Assembly: GCF_015776785.2 (NCBI RefSeq)
Contig: NZ_LFMD02000003.1
Span: 459,798 to 523,797, forward strand
DNA: 64,000 nucleotides
Reading direction: 5' to 3'
Source: Kitasatospora sp. SUK 42
GTDB taxonomy: Bacteria > Actinomycetota > Actinomycetes > Streptomycetales > Streptomycetaceae
Part shown: positions 54,179-64,000 of the stretch, in pieces
How positions within the stretch are numbered: position 1 is the stretch's first letter
How the letters are laid out: each line of letters starts with the position of its first letter
The notes under the pieces: model-generated
Told to the model about the DNA's origin: nothing
The model's database searches: none
What the model saw: only the letters and a program-made list of their open reading frames with translations
Program-made: the position numbers and the translations under genes

Positions 54179-54805
54179 CTACTTCTCCGGCTGCTGGTGC
54201 ACGGTGCCGTCCGGGTTGCTGCCCCGGAACGACAGCAGGACCACCAGGATCCCGCCGCACACGATCGCCGAGTCGGCGAGGTTGAAGACCGCGAAGTGCT
54301 GGACGGAGATGAAGTCCACCACGTGCCCGCGGAAGACGCCGGGCGCGCGGAACAGCCGGTCGGTGAGGTTGCCGAGCGCCCCGCCCAGCAGCAGCCCGAG
54401 CGCGACCGCCCACGGCAGGCTGTACAGCCTGCGGGCGATCCGCCAGATCACCACGATGACGGCCGAGGCGATCATCGTGAAGACGACGGTCAGTGCCTGC
54501 CCCATGCCGAAGGCGGCACCGGAGTTGCGGATGACCTGGAGGGTGACGACGTCGCCGATCACCTTGATCGCCGCGTGGTTCTCCAGCCGGGCGACGACCA
54601 GCAGCTTGCTGGCGAGGTCGATCAGGAAGGCCAGCACCGCGACGACGAGCAGCACCCCGACCCGCCGCGGGCCCTTGGGCTTCTCCACCGCCGTGGCACC
54701 GGTCGCGAGCGCCGGCTCCGGAGCCCCCGCGGTCTCCGCGGCCCCCGTGGACTCGGCGCCCCCCGCCGGCTCGGCGGGATCGGCGGACTCGGCGGGATCG
54801 GTCAC
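54179..54805 (-). CDS. lspA: Lipoprotein signal peptidase (signal peptidase II)
   Basis: LspA cleaves signal peptides from lipidated prolipoproteins. The protein (208 aa) has four membrane helices and the two catalytic aspartates: [13 protein letters not shown] and [25 protein letters not shown] near the middle is also family-typical. An Ala/Glu/Pro-rich cytoplasmic extension of about 45 residues precedes helix 1. I prefer the GTG at 54805 because GGAGG stands 6 nt before it; a GTG at 54817 would add four residues. It works after Lgt, encoded at 7853. Confidence 0.94.
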   Translation of the reverse strand: MTDPAESADPAEPAGGAESTGAAETAGAPEPALATGATAVEKPKGPRRVGVLLVVAVLAFLIDLASKLLVVARLENHAAIKVIGDVVTLQVIRNSGAAFGMGQALTVVFTMIASAVIVVIWRIARRLYSLPWAVALGLLLGGALGNLTDRLFRAPGVFRGHVVDFISVQHFAVFNLADSAIVCGGILVVLLSFRGSNPDGTVHQQPEK

Positions 54806-55043
54806 GGCCGCCTCCACGTCATCGGCGGGCTTCGGGACGGCGTTGTCCCGGGTCTGGGGGGAACCTTGCGTACTGATGATCCGCTCCGCTGCCGATGGAG
54901 CTCCCCGGGCCTGAGGCGGGGGAGGGTGCTGGGCCGATGACCGTTCCGAACCCGTCCGGAAAACCGCTACGGACGCGTCAGGCGACGTTACGGGGTCGAG
55001 CGTACGGCAAGCCCGACCCCCCGCGTCGCCCTGGTGGGCCGCT

Positions 55044-55592
55044 TCAGCGGCGTTCCTGCTTGGCCTTGCACTGCACGCACAGCGTGGCCCGGGGAAAGGC
55101 CTGCATCCGGGCCTTGCCGATGGCCTGTCCGCAGGACTCGCAGGTGCCGAAGCCGACGCCCTCCAGCCGCTCCAGGGCGCGCTCCGTCTGGGCGAGGCTG
55201 TCCCGCGCGTTGTTGGCGAGCGCCAGCTCGCTCTCCCGCGAGATGTTCTTCGTACCGGCGTCCACCTGGTCGTCGCCGGCTCCGTCGTTGGAGTCGCGCA
55301 TCAGGCCCGCGATGGCGGCGTCGGCGGCGTCGATCTCGCCCCGCAGCCGCTCCAGGTCGCTGATCAGCTCGTCGTGCAGCTCGTGGACCTCCTCGGTGGT
55401 CCACGGGTCCTCGCCGGGGCGGACCGGCAGCGTGGCCGGGTCGACGGACTCGGCGCCGCGCGGCACGGTGACGGTGTCGGTGCTGCTCTTCTGAGGTGCG
55501 GTAGTGGTCACGGTCCCCTCCCCTGGATCGGCCGCCACGGCCTTGCGTGCCCGCTTGGTGGCGGTACCCGCGCCGATTGCCTTCTCAGCCAT
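55044..55592 (-). CDS. TraR/DksA-type zinc-finger protein
   Basis: The 182-aa protein has a long helical hairpin ([35 protein letters not shown] and [28 protein letters not shown]) followed by the C4 zinc finger [29 protein letters not shown] near residues 152-178. This is the DksA/TraR shape, whose members bind in the RNA polymerase secondary channel. The N-terminus is a basic Ala/Thr-rich tail ([14 protein letters not shown]). ATG at 55592 gives MAEKAIGAG. It is divergent from the ileS leader. Confidence 0.87.
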   Translation of the reverse strand: MAEKAIGAGTATKRARKAVAADPGEGTVTTTAPQKSSTDTVTVPRGAESVDPATLPVRPGEDPWTTEEVHELHDELISDLERLRGEIDAADAAIAGLMRDSNDGAGDDQVDAGTKNISRESELALANNARDSLAQTERALERLEGVGFGTCESCGQAIGKARMQAFPRATLCVQCKAKQERR

Positions 55593-55859
55593 GGCCTCGA
55601 CCCCATCTACGAACGAATCGAGCCGCCGGTTCCCGGCGGCTTCCAGTGCCGGAACGATAATCCCGATCAAAACCGGTCACAACATGACATACCGGCGCCT
55701 CACGATGATCCCACCCAGGCAGCCGCCCCAACCGCCACGCCCCGCGCGCTGACAGACTTGTGCCCACCTCACCCCCGCCTAACCACCCCCTCCGACCGCC
55801 CTGAGCCCCCTCCGCCAGCACCCCGGAACCGCCCCCGCGGCCACCCCCGGAAAACCGTT

Positions 55860-55890
55860 TGGACAAACCGTCTCGCCCGGCCGATACACT
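55860..55890 (+). promoter_or_regulatory. ileS promoter
   Basis: TACACT at 55885-55890 (or the overlapping GATACA) with TGGACA at 55860-55865 as -35 gives 17-19 nt spacing. Transcription would start near 55896, just before the T-box leader. The region is the only AT-richer stretch upstream of ileS. Confidence 0.55.
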
Positions 55891-55895
55891 GGCCC

Positions 55896-56165
55896 TTGCA
55901 AGGCGCAGATGGGACGAGTACCGACGTACGCAGCCACCAGCGACCCGGGGACGGTGCGAGCCCGGGGGTGTGCACGACGGGAAGATCACCCCGGAGCCGC
56001 CGGAAGAACGGCCACCGCGCAGCCCGCGGCGGCCCACTAGAACCGGCAGCAAGCCCAAACAAGAGGGCCGCAACGCAGCACCGCGGCCAAGGAGGGTGGT
56101 ACCGCGGGGCGGCCAGGCCGTCTCGTCCCTCCGGAGGATCCAGTCCCAGCATCCGCCGGAGGTCG
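55896..56165 (+). ncRNA. T-box riboswitch (isoleucine) of ileS, translational type
   Basis: The leader shows all T-box parts. The loop-E AGTA lies at 55917-55920, and the specifier codon ATC (isoleucine) at 55985-55987 in AAGATCACC. The T-box core GGGTGGTACCGCGG lies at 56094-56107, with TGGT at 56097-56100 to pair with the tRNA acceptor end and CCGCGG at 56081-56086 pairing with 56102-56107. There is no T-run terminator. Instead CCTCCGG at 56128-56134 can pair with CCGGAGG at 56156-56162, which contains the ribosome site of ileS. Uncharged tRNA(Ile) should free that site, the translational type known from actinobacteria. Confidence 0.93.
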
Positions 56166-56174
56166 ACGCCCGCG

Positions 56175-59306
<3,132 letters not shown>

Positions 59307-59313
59307 CCCACCC

Positions 59314-59357
59314 CGGCGAAGCCGCCGTCGCCCCGAAGGGCGACGGCGGCTTCGCCG
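59314..59357. terminator. Terminator after ileS
   Basis: A perfect 20-bp stem (59314-59333 with 59338-59357) with a CGAA tetraloop begins 8 nt past the ileS stop. It can also act on the convergent divIVA transcript. Confidence 0.85.
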
Positions 59358-59405
59358 TACCCCCACGCCCCCACCCCTCTCCCCGCGCTCCCCCGACACG
59401 AAAAA

Positions 59406-59449
59406 GGGCGTCCCCCTCCCCGACCCGGAGGTCGGAAAGGGGGACGCCC
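59406..59449 (-). terminator. Intrinsic terminator of divIVA
   Basis: A 12-bp outer stem (59406-59417 with 59438-59449) and a 6-bp inner stem with a CGGA loop lie 22 nt past the divIVA stop. Reading leftward, five T residues follow the hairpin (59405-59401), giving a textbook Rho-independent terminator, one of the few in the window with a T run. Confidence 0.88.
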
Positions 59450-59471
59450 CTCAAAAGGCCCTGCTACAACC

Positions 59472-60833
59472 TCAGTTGTCGCCGTCCTCGTCGATCAGGA
59501 AGCCCCGCATCGGCGCCGGAGCCTGCTGCATCGGCTGCGGCGGCTGCGGCCGGACGGCCGCCATCGGCTGGGTCATCCCGGCCGGCTGCATCTGCGGAGC
59601 CCCGCTGTTGCCACCGTTCGACTGCCCGCCGAAGCTCGGCGCACCCGAGTTCCCGCCGAAGGAGCTCTGCCCGCCGAAGGACGGCGAGTTCCCACCGAAC
59701 GACGGCTGGCTGCCACCGAACGACGACCCACCGGAGGTCATCGCGCTCGCGCCGGTCGGCGCCATCGACGAGGCCGCCGGCGGCAGCGACGCGGTGGCGG
59801 GGATCCGCGGCGGGGCGAGCGAGTCGTCGGCCTGCGACTCCAGCTGACGGAGCTGGGTCTCCAGGTACGACTTCAGGCGCGTACGGTACTCACGCTCGAA
59901 CGCCCGCAGGTCCTCGACCTTGCGCTCCAGCGTGGCGCGAGCGGACTCCAGCGAGCCCATCGCGACGCGGTGCTTCTCCTGCGCGTCCCGCTCCAGGGCG
60001 TCGGCCTTGGCCCGGGCGTCGCGCTCAAGACCCTCGGCACGGCTGCGCGCCTCGCCGACGATCTTGTTGGCCTCGGAACGGGCCTCGGAGATCGCCTGGT
60101 CGGCGGTCTGCTGAGCGAGCGCCAGCACACGGGCGGCGCTGTCGCCACCGGGGCCCTGCTGCTGCATCGGGCCGCCCATGGGGCCGCCCATCTGCTGCTG
60201 CGGACCACCCATCTGCTGCGGGCCGCCCATGGGGCCGCCCATCTGCTGCATCTGCTGCTGGCCCATGCCCTGGCCCATCGGGTTGCCCATCTGCTGCGGG
60301 CCACCGGGACCGCCCATGGGCTGGAGCATCTGACCGCCCATCGGCTGGACCAGCTGCTGCTGGCCGCCCATGGTCTGGTTCATCTGCTGCGGACCGCCGG
60401 GGCCCATCGGACCGCCCTGGCCGGCCGGGAGCTGCGGCGCGCCGGAGGGCAGGCCGAGCGGCTGGTTGCCCATCTGCTGCTGGGGTCCACCCGGGCCCAT
60501 CTGCTGCTGCTGCGGACCACCGGGGCCCATCTGCTGCGGGCCGCCCGGGCCCTGCTGGCCGGGGACCGGCGGACCGGATATGGCGGCCGGAACGGGAGCG
60601 GCCGGTCGGGCCGCCTCCTGCGGCGGCTCCTTCCGCATGTTGGCCTGGTTCTGCGCGGCGGCGCGGGTCGCGGCGGCCAGCTTGGCGCGCAGGTCCTCGT
60701 TCTCCCGGAGGAGGCGGGTCAGCTCCGCCTCGACCTCGTCGAGGAAGGCATCGACCTCGTCCTCGTCATAGCCTTCACGCAGGCGGACGGTCGTGAACTG
60801 CTTGTTCCGAACGTCCTCGGGGGTCAATGGCAT
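59472..60833 (-). CDS. divIVA: Polar growth protein DivIVA (Wag31)
   Basis: DivIVA marks curved membrane at hyphal tips and directs apical growth and branching. The 453-aa protein has the N-terminal membrane-binding DivIVA domain ([49 protein letters not shown]), a short coiled coil to about residue 65, then about 165 residues rich in Gly, Pro, Gln and Met made of PGGPQQMG-like repeats, and a long second coiled coil (about 240-345: [22 protein letters not shown]...). The tail is Ser/Gly/Phe-rich (SFGG repeats) and ends [22 protein letters not shown] precedes the ATG. This layout is specific to streptomycetes. Confidence 0.96.
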   Translation of the reverse strand: MPLTPEDVRNKQFTTVRLREGYDEDEVDAFLDEVEAELTRLLRENEDLRAKLAAATRAAAQNQANMRKEPPQEAARPAAPVPAAISGPPVPGQQGPGGPQQMGPGGPQQQQMGPGGPQQQMGNQPLGLPSGAPQLPAGQGGPMGPGGPQQMNQTMGGQQQLVQPMGGQMLQPMGGPGGPQQMGNPMGQGMGQQQMQQMGGPMGGPQQMGGPQQQMGGPMGGPMQQQGPGGDSAARVLALAQQTADQAISEARSEANKIVGEARSRAEGLERDARAKADALERDAQEKHRVAMGSLESARATLERKVEDLRAFEREYRTRLKSYLETQLRQLESQADDSLAPPRIPATASLPPAASSMAPTGASAMTSGGSSFGGSQPSFGGNSPSFGGQSSFGGNSGAPSFGGQSNGGNSGAPQMQPAGMTQPMAAVRPQPPQPMQQAPAPMRGFLIDEDGDN

Positions 60834-60892
60834 CTCTTCACCTCAACGTGATCGTCGGCACACCGGCATCCTGTCGCATCGCTCACCTACGA

Positions 60893-61174
60893 CTAGGGGT
60901 GCACAAGCGAGATCAGGACATACACAATGATCATCAGTACGAAGAAGGACAGGTCGAGCGCCACGCCCCCGAAACGCAACGGCGGAATGAACCGCCGAAG
61001 AAGCTTGAGCGGCGGATCCGTGACAGTGTACGTGGCCTCCAGGACCAGGACCATGGCCTTGCCGGGCCGCCACGAACGCGCGAACTGGAAGACCCAGTCC
61101 ATGACCAGCCGCACCAGCAGGAACACCAGGAAGACGGTCAGGGCGTAGTAGAGCACCGCCCACACGATGTCCAT
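60893..61174 (-). CDS. YggT-family membrane protein
   Basis: The 93-aa protein has two membrane helices, VWAVLYYALTVFLVFLLVRLVMDWV and ALDLSFFVLMIIVYVLISLV, flanking the conserved YggT stretch ATYTVTDPPLKLLRRFIPPLRFGGVALD. It lies between sepF and divIVA, the usual place in Gram-positive division clusters. Its role in division or osmotic tolerance is not well defined. Confidence 0.93.
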   Translation of the reverse strand: MDIVWAVLYYALTVFLVFLLVRLVMDWVFQFARSWRPGKAMVLVLEATYTVTDPPLKLLRRFIPPLRFGGVALDLSFFVLMIIVYVLISLVHP

Positions 61175-61227
61175 CGCGTTTCCCTCTCCCCGGTCCCGGG
61201 CCCTAGGGCCTGCCGCTCGTCACCTGT

Positions 61228-61247
61228 CGTCAACCACTGACTGTTGA
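61228..61247 (-). promoter_or_regulatory. -35-like TTGACG upstream of yggT
   Basis: On the minus strand TTGACG (61228-61233) lies 54-59 nt before the yggT start and overlaps the inverted repeat TCAAC-N8-GTTGA (61230-61247). No clear -10 was found at the right distance, so a yggT-divIVA promoter here is only a candidate. Confidence 0.35.
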
Positions 61248-61276
61248 TCAGATCCACACGTAAAGTCGTGGCCGGG

Positions 61277-61891
61277 TCAGCTCTGGTTGAAGAACCCACC
61301 CTCGGCGATCCGAGCCTTGTCCTCCGCCGTGACATCGACGTTAGCAGGCGACAGCAGGAACACCTTCTGTGTCACGCGCTCGATACTGCCGTGCAGACCG
61401 AAGACGAGTCCAGCGGCGAAGTCTACGAGGCGCTTCGCGTCGGTGTCGTCCATCTCGGTCAGATTCATGATCACGGGGGTCCCACCACGGAACTGTTCCC
61501 CGATGGTACGGGCCTCGTTGTAGGTCCGGGGGTGCAACGTGGTGATGCGGTAGGGCTCTCGTTCGTTCACTACCTTGGGCATGATCACCGGGGAGCTCTT
61601 CTCCAGGTTGTGGCGACGTTCGGGTGTGATGGACGACACGGGGGCCATCCTCGGAGTCTCCTGTCGGATCGGCACCGCCGCCGGGACCGGCTGCGGGGTG
61701 ATCGAGGAGACCGGGGCGGGTGCGGCGGCGGCAGCGGCGGCCGGCCGGGGGATGTCCTCGGTCCGCTGCCCCGTGCGAATCGGCTCGGGGTCCGCGTCGT
61801 AGTCGTCGTCGGGGTCGTACCCCTGGCCGTCGTACGTCTCGTCCTCCACGAGGCCGAGGTAGACCGCCATCTTGCGCATTGCGCCGGCCAT
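61277..61891 (-). CDS. sepF: Cell division protein SepF
   Basis: SepF anchors FtsZ to the membrane. The 204-aa protein starts with the amphipathic membrane-binding helix [18 protein letters not shown], then a long acidic and Pro/Ala-rich linker (about 20-105), and the SepF core: [77 protein letters not shown] at 61891 has GGAGACAGGAG upstream. The longer open frame upstream has no ribosome site. Confidence 0.95.
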   Translation of the reverse strand: MAGAMRKMAVYLGLVEDETYDGQGYDPDDDYDADPEPIRTGQRTEDIPRPAAAAAAAPAPVSSITPQPVPAAVPIRQETPRMAPVSSITPERRHNLEKSSPVIMPKVVNEREPYRITTLHPRTYNEARTIGEQFRGGTPVIMNLTEMDDTDAKRLVDFAAGLVFGLHGSIERVTQKVFLLSPANVDVTAEDKARIAEGGFFNQS

Positions 61892-62192
61892 GCTCCTGTC
61901 TCCTCCGCTCATGGCCACCTCGCTGACGCTCGGTGACTGATTCGCGGAACGCGCACCTTCCGATGGTCGCTCGCTCCGCTCGCTCCGTGCGGACCAGCTC
62001 CGTCCCGGCGGCCGGGCCACGGCCCTGCCTGCGGATTCCGCGGTCCCTCCACGACGGCGCGTCAGGACGACGACCTGTCAGAGTTGTGGAGTGGGGGCCG
62101 CGGAGCTGCGATCCACGGTTCGCTAGCGCTCCGGAGAGCTGCTAGATTCTGTCCTATTTTGTCCTGCAGTCTGATCTACTTACCCGGTGACG
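61892..62192. other. Intergenic region between yggS and sepF
   Basis: This 301-nt gap separates yggS from sepF, both leftward. It contains no gene I can support. Near the yggS end lies the most AT-rich stretch of the neighbourhood, with a tandem 10-nt repeat (next entry), probably part of a sepF promoter. Confidence 0.5.
62146..62165 (-). promoter_or_regulatory. Tandem 10-nt repeat upstream of sepF
   Basis: ATTCTGTCCT and ATTTTGTCCT follow each other directly, one helical turn apart (minus strand AGGACAAAAT-AGGACAGAAT). The location 255 nt before sepF suggests a promoter or regulator site, but no consensus can be assigned. Confidence 0.4.
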
Positions 62193-62999
62193 TTACCTGA
62201 GGGGTGACCTCACTCCGAGTACCGCCGTTCCGACGCGCACATGTGTCGCCCCGGCGGCAATCGCCTGCTCAAGGTCGCCGCTCATCCCTGCGGAGACCAT
62301 GGTGGCAGCAGGATGGGCCGTCCGTACGGCGGTTGCGATTTCCGCCAACCGGCCGAACGCCCCCGCCGGGTCTCCGGCCAATGGGCCGACCAGCGGAGCG
62401 ACGGTCATCACACCGTCCAGTCGCAGCCCGGGCGTGTCGGCGATGGCGTCGGCCAGACGGGCGACGTCCGCCGGAGCGACTCCGGCGCGGTGCTCGCCCT
62501 CGCCGTGCTCCTTGTCCAGCGCCACCTGCACCAGGCAACCCAGCTCCGGGCGCCCGGACTTGAGCACCGCCGCCGAGAGCGACTCGACCAGCCGCAGCCG
62601 GTCCACCGAGTGCACGTGGTTCGCGTACCGGACGACCGAGCGGACCTTGTTGGTCTGCAACTGTCCGACGAAGTGCCAGTCGAGAGGAAGGTTTCTGCAC
62701 TGCTCCGCCTTGGGCGCGGCGTCCTGGTCGCGGTTCTCCGCGACGTCCGTCACACCCAGGCCGGCCAGCAGTGCGGTGTCCTCGGCCGGGTAGGTCTTGG
62801 TGACGACGATCAGGGTGACCTCGTCGCGCGGGCGTCCGGCGGCCGCACAGGCGTCCGAGATCCGGCGCTCGACCACTTCGAGGTTGGTCCCGAGCTCCTC
62901 GTACCGGGCCCGCTGGCCCTCGGTCAGGGCTTCGAGCCAGTTCTTGTCGGGAAAGCCGGCCGAACCGCCCGGGAACGGTCCGTAGATGTCGTTCGTCAT
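62193..62999 (-). CDS. YggS-type PLP homeostasis protein
   Basis: The 268-aa PLP-binding protein shows the cofactor lysine in VTLIVVTKTYPAED near residue 67, VTDVAENRDQDAAPK, DWHFVGQLQTNKVRSV, HSVDRLRLVESL and SAGMSGDLEQAIAAGATHVRVGTAVLG near the C-terminus. It is a single-domain alanine-racemase-like barrel that buffers PLP and has no known catalytic product. Its ATG overlaps the pgeF stop by one base (TGATG). Confidence 0.93.
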   Translation of the reverse strand: MTNDIYGPFPGGSAGFPDKNWLEALTEGQRARYEELGTNLEVVERRISDACAAAGRPRDEVTLIVVTKTYPAEDTALLAGLGVTDVAENRDQDAAPKAEQCRNLPLDWHFVGQLQTNKVRSVVRYANHVHSVDRLRLVESLSAAVLKSGRPELGCLVQVALDKEHGEGEHRAGVAPADVARLADAIADTPGLRLDGVMTVAPLVGPLAGDPAGAFGRLAEIATAVRTAHPAATMVSAGMSGDLEQAIAAGATHVRVGTAVLGVRSPLR

Positions 63000-63730
63000 C
63001 AGTTTTCAGAGCCCAACCAGACGTAGCTCGCGAGCCGGCCCGTGCGCTGCTCGCGGCGGTAGGAGTAGTGATCGGCGGATTCGAGGGTGCAGACCGGTGA
63101 GCGCACCAGCCCGGTGACCCCCGCCGCGGCCAGCTGGGCCGCGACCCCCTCCGGCACGTCCAGCGCCGGAGTCCCCCAGGACGTCTCGGCGAAGGCCGTC
63201 GGCACCACGGCGGCGACCTCGGCGCGCAGTTCGGCCGGTACCTCGTAGCAGCGGCCGCAGACCGCGGGGCCGGTGGCGGCGGTGATCCGCGCCGGCTCGG
63301 CCCCCAGCCCGACCATCGCCCGGACGACCGCGGGCACCACCCCGGCCGCCAGCCCGGGCCGGCCCGCGTGGGCCGCGCCCACCACGCCCGCCACCGGGTC
63401 GGCCAGCAGCACCGGGGTGCAGTCGGCGGTCAGCACGGCCAGCGCGAGCGGCCGGTCGGTGACCACCGCGTCCACCGTCGGGGCCTCCCCGTGCGGCTGG
63501 CGCTGCGTCACCACGGCGACCTCGGCGCCGTGCACCTGGTTCATCCAGACCACGTCGGCCGGGTTCAGCCCCAGTTCGCGGGCGGCGATCGCCCGGTTCT
63601 CCCGGACGGCCTCCGGGTCGTCCCCCACCGCGCCGCCGAGGTTGAGCTCCCCGTACGGCGAAGTGCTCACCCCGCCCCACCGGTCGGTGAAGGCGAAGTG
63701 AGCACCCGCGTGTACCGCGCGATCGATCAC
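62999..63730 (-). CDS. pgeF: Peptidoglycan editing factor PgeF (laccase-domain protein)
   Basis: The 243-aa protein of the DUF152/YfiH family shows GVSTSPYGELNLGGAVGDDPEAVRENR, the zinc His in WMNQVHGAEV, Cys in LTADCTPVLLAD and His in GAAHAGRPGLA; the usual GWRG is GRPG here. In E. coli PgeF prevents faulty muropeptide incorporation. The GTG at 63730 overlaps the ftsZ stop as GTGA, so it is translated with ftsZ. Confidence 0.92.
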   Translation of the reverse strand: MIDRAVHAGAHFAFTDRWGGVSTSPYGELNLGGAVGDDPEAVRENRAIAARELGLNPADVVWMNQVHGAEVAVVTQRQPHGEAPTVDAVVTDRPLALAVLTADCTPVLLADPVAGVVGAAHAGRPGLAAGVVPAVVRAMVGLGAEPARITAATGPAVCGRCYEVPAELRAEVAAVVPTAFAETSWGTPALDVPEGVAAQLAAAGVTGLVRSPVCTLESADHYSYRREQRTGRLASYVWLGSEN

Positions 63731-64000
63731 TTAAGGAAATCCGGGACGTCGAGCTCCTCGGCCGGGCTCTCCACGAACGGCTGCCGGGCCGGCTGCACCT
63801 GCGGCGGCACCGGGGCGGCGGCGGTCGTGGTGGCCTGGGTCTCGGTCGAACGGGCCGGGGCGGACTGGGCCTCCCCCTCCGAACGCGACGTCACCGAGCC
63901 GATGCTCCCGTACGACGGGCGGCCGGCCGGGCGCTCCGGGGCGGCCGGCGGGGTGGCCGGGCGCTCCGGGGCGGTGGACTTCACCACCGGGTCGCGGACG
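63727..64000 (-). CDS. ftsZ: Cell division protein FtsZ, 3' end only
   Basis: The last 91 codons of ftsZ are in the window, entering at 64000. They cover the variable Pro/Ala/Glu-rich linker (VRDPVVKSTAPERPATPP...) and the terminal DVPDFLK, the conserved peptide that binds SepF and other FtsZ partners. The GTPase domain lies outside. Gene order ftsZ-pgeF-yggS-sepF-yggT-divIVA is the standard actinobacterial division cluster. Confidence 0.93.
   Translation of the reverse strand, partial: VRDPVVKSTAPERPATPPAAPERPAGRPSYGSIGSVTSRSEGEAQSAPARSTETQATTTAAAPVPPQVQPARQPFVESPAEELDVPDFLK

Overview
The base composition is very GC-rich with strongly GC3-biased codons. The gene families and gene order (gltBD, trpC-trpM-trpB-trpA, a his operon with PriA, dnaE, ileS with a T-box, and the divIVA-yggT-sepF-yggS-pgeF-ftsZ division cluster) point to a Streptomyces or Kitasatospora chromosome, in a conserved core arm rather than a mobile island. 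Species cannot be decided from the sequence alone. I saw no rRNA, tRNA, CRISPR array, prophage or insertion sequence.

Layout. 1-6.6 kb: the start of an HTH regulator and the glutamate synthase pair gltD/gltB, transcribed leftward. 6.9-10.6 kb: a VIT-type transporter, lgt, a thioredoxin-fold exported protein and its MauE/DoxX-like membrane partner. 10.6-18.5 kb: a tryptophan block (trpA, trpB, trpM, trpC, a Trp-associated membrane protein, trpE) interleaved with small membrane proteins, an Uma2-like protein and hisI. 18.6-20.8 kb: three rightward genes (Thr/Pro-rich protein, TIGR03085-type protein, double VOC protein). 20.8-26.6 kb: the his operon hisD-hisC-hisB-small membrane protein-hisH-priA-ridA-hisF, with most junctions overlapping by 4 nt. 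PriA probably serves both the His and Trp pathways, since no trpF is seen here. 26.7-36.9 kb: a large membrane protein of unknown function, a Lon-N protein, YbaK, an ABC exporter pair, a NYN protein, asd, and a DHDPS-like gene divergent from a LysR regulator. 37-41.5 kb: dnaE and an uncharacterised gene. 41.6-47.8 kb: accessory metabolism and regulation (DoxX/MarR pair, deaminase/LLM pair, Lrp/HAD pair, ArsR/MFS pair). 47.8-52.6 kb: an unusual exported-hydrolase/ABC-ATPase fusion with its permease, divergent from an MscS channel. 52.7-55.6 kb: GNAT, rluA-type synthase, lspA, TraR/DksA zinc finger. 55.9-59.3 kb: T-box leader and ileS. 59.4-64 kb: divIVA, yggT, sepF, yggS, pgeF and the end of ftsZ.

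The genes are mostly housekeeping: amino-acid synthesis (Glu, Trp, His, Asp-family), lipoprotein maturation (lgt and lspA), replication, translation and polar growth/division. The less ordinary items are the hydrolase-ABC fusion, the T-box with a visible sequestering helix, twin operator sites in the MarR and ArsR divergent promoters, conserved small proteins inside the trp and his operons, and several genes whose -10 hexamer sits 6-7 nt before the start codon, suggesting leaderless mRNAs.
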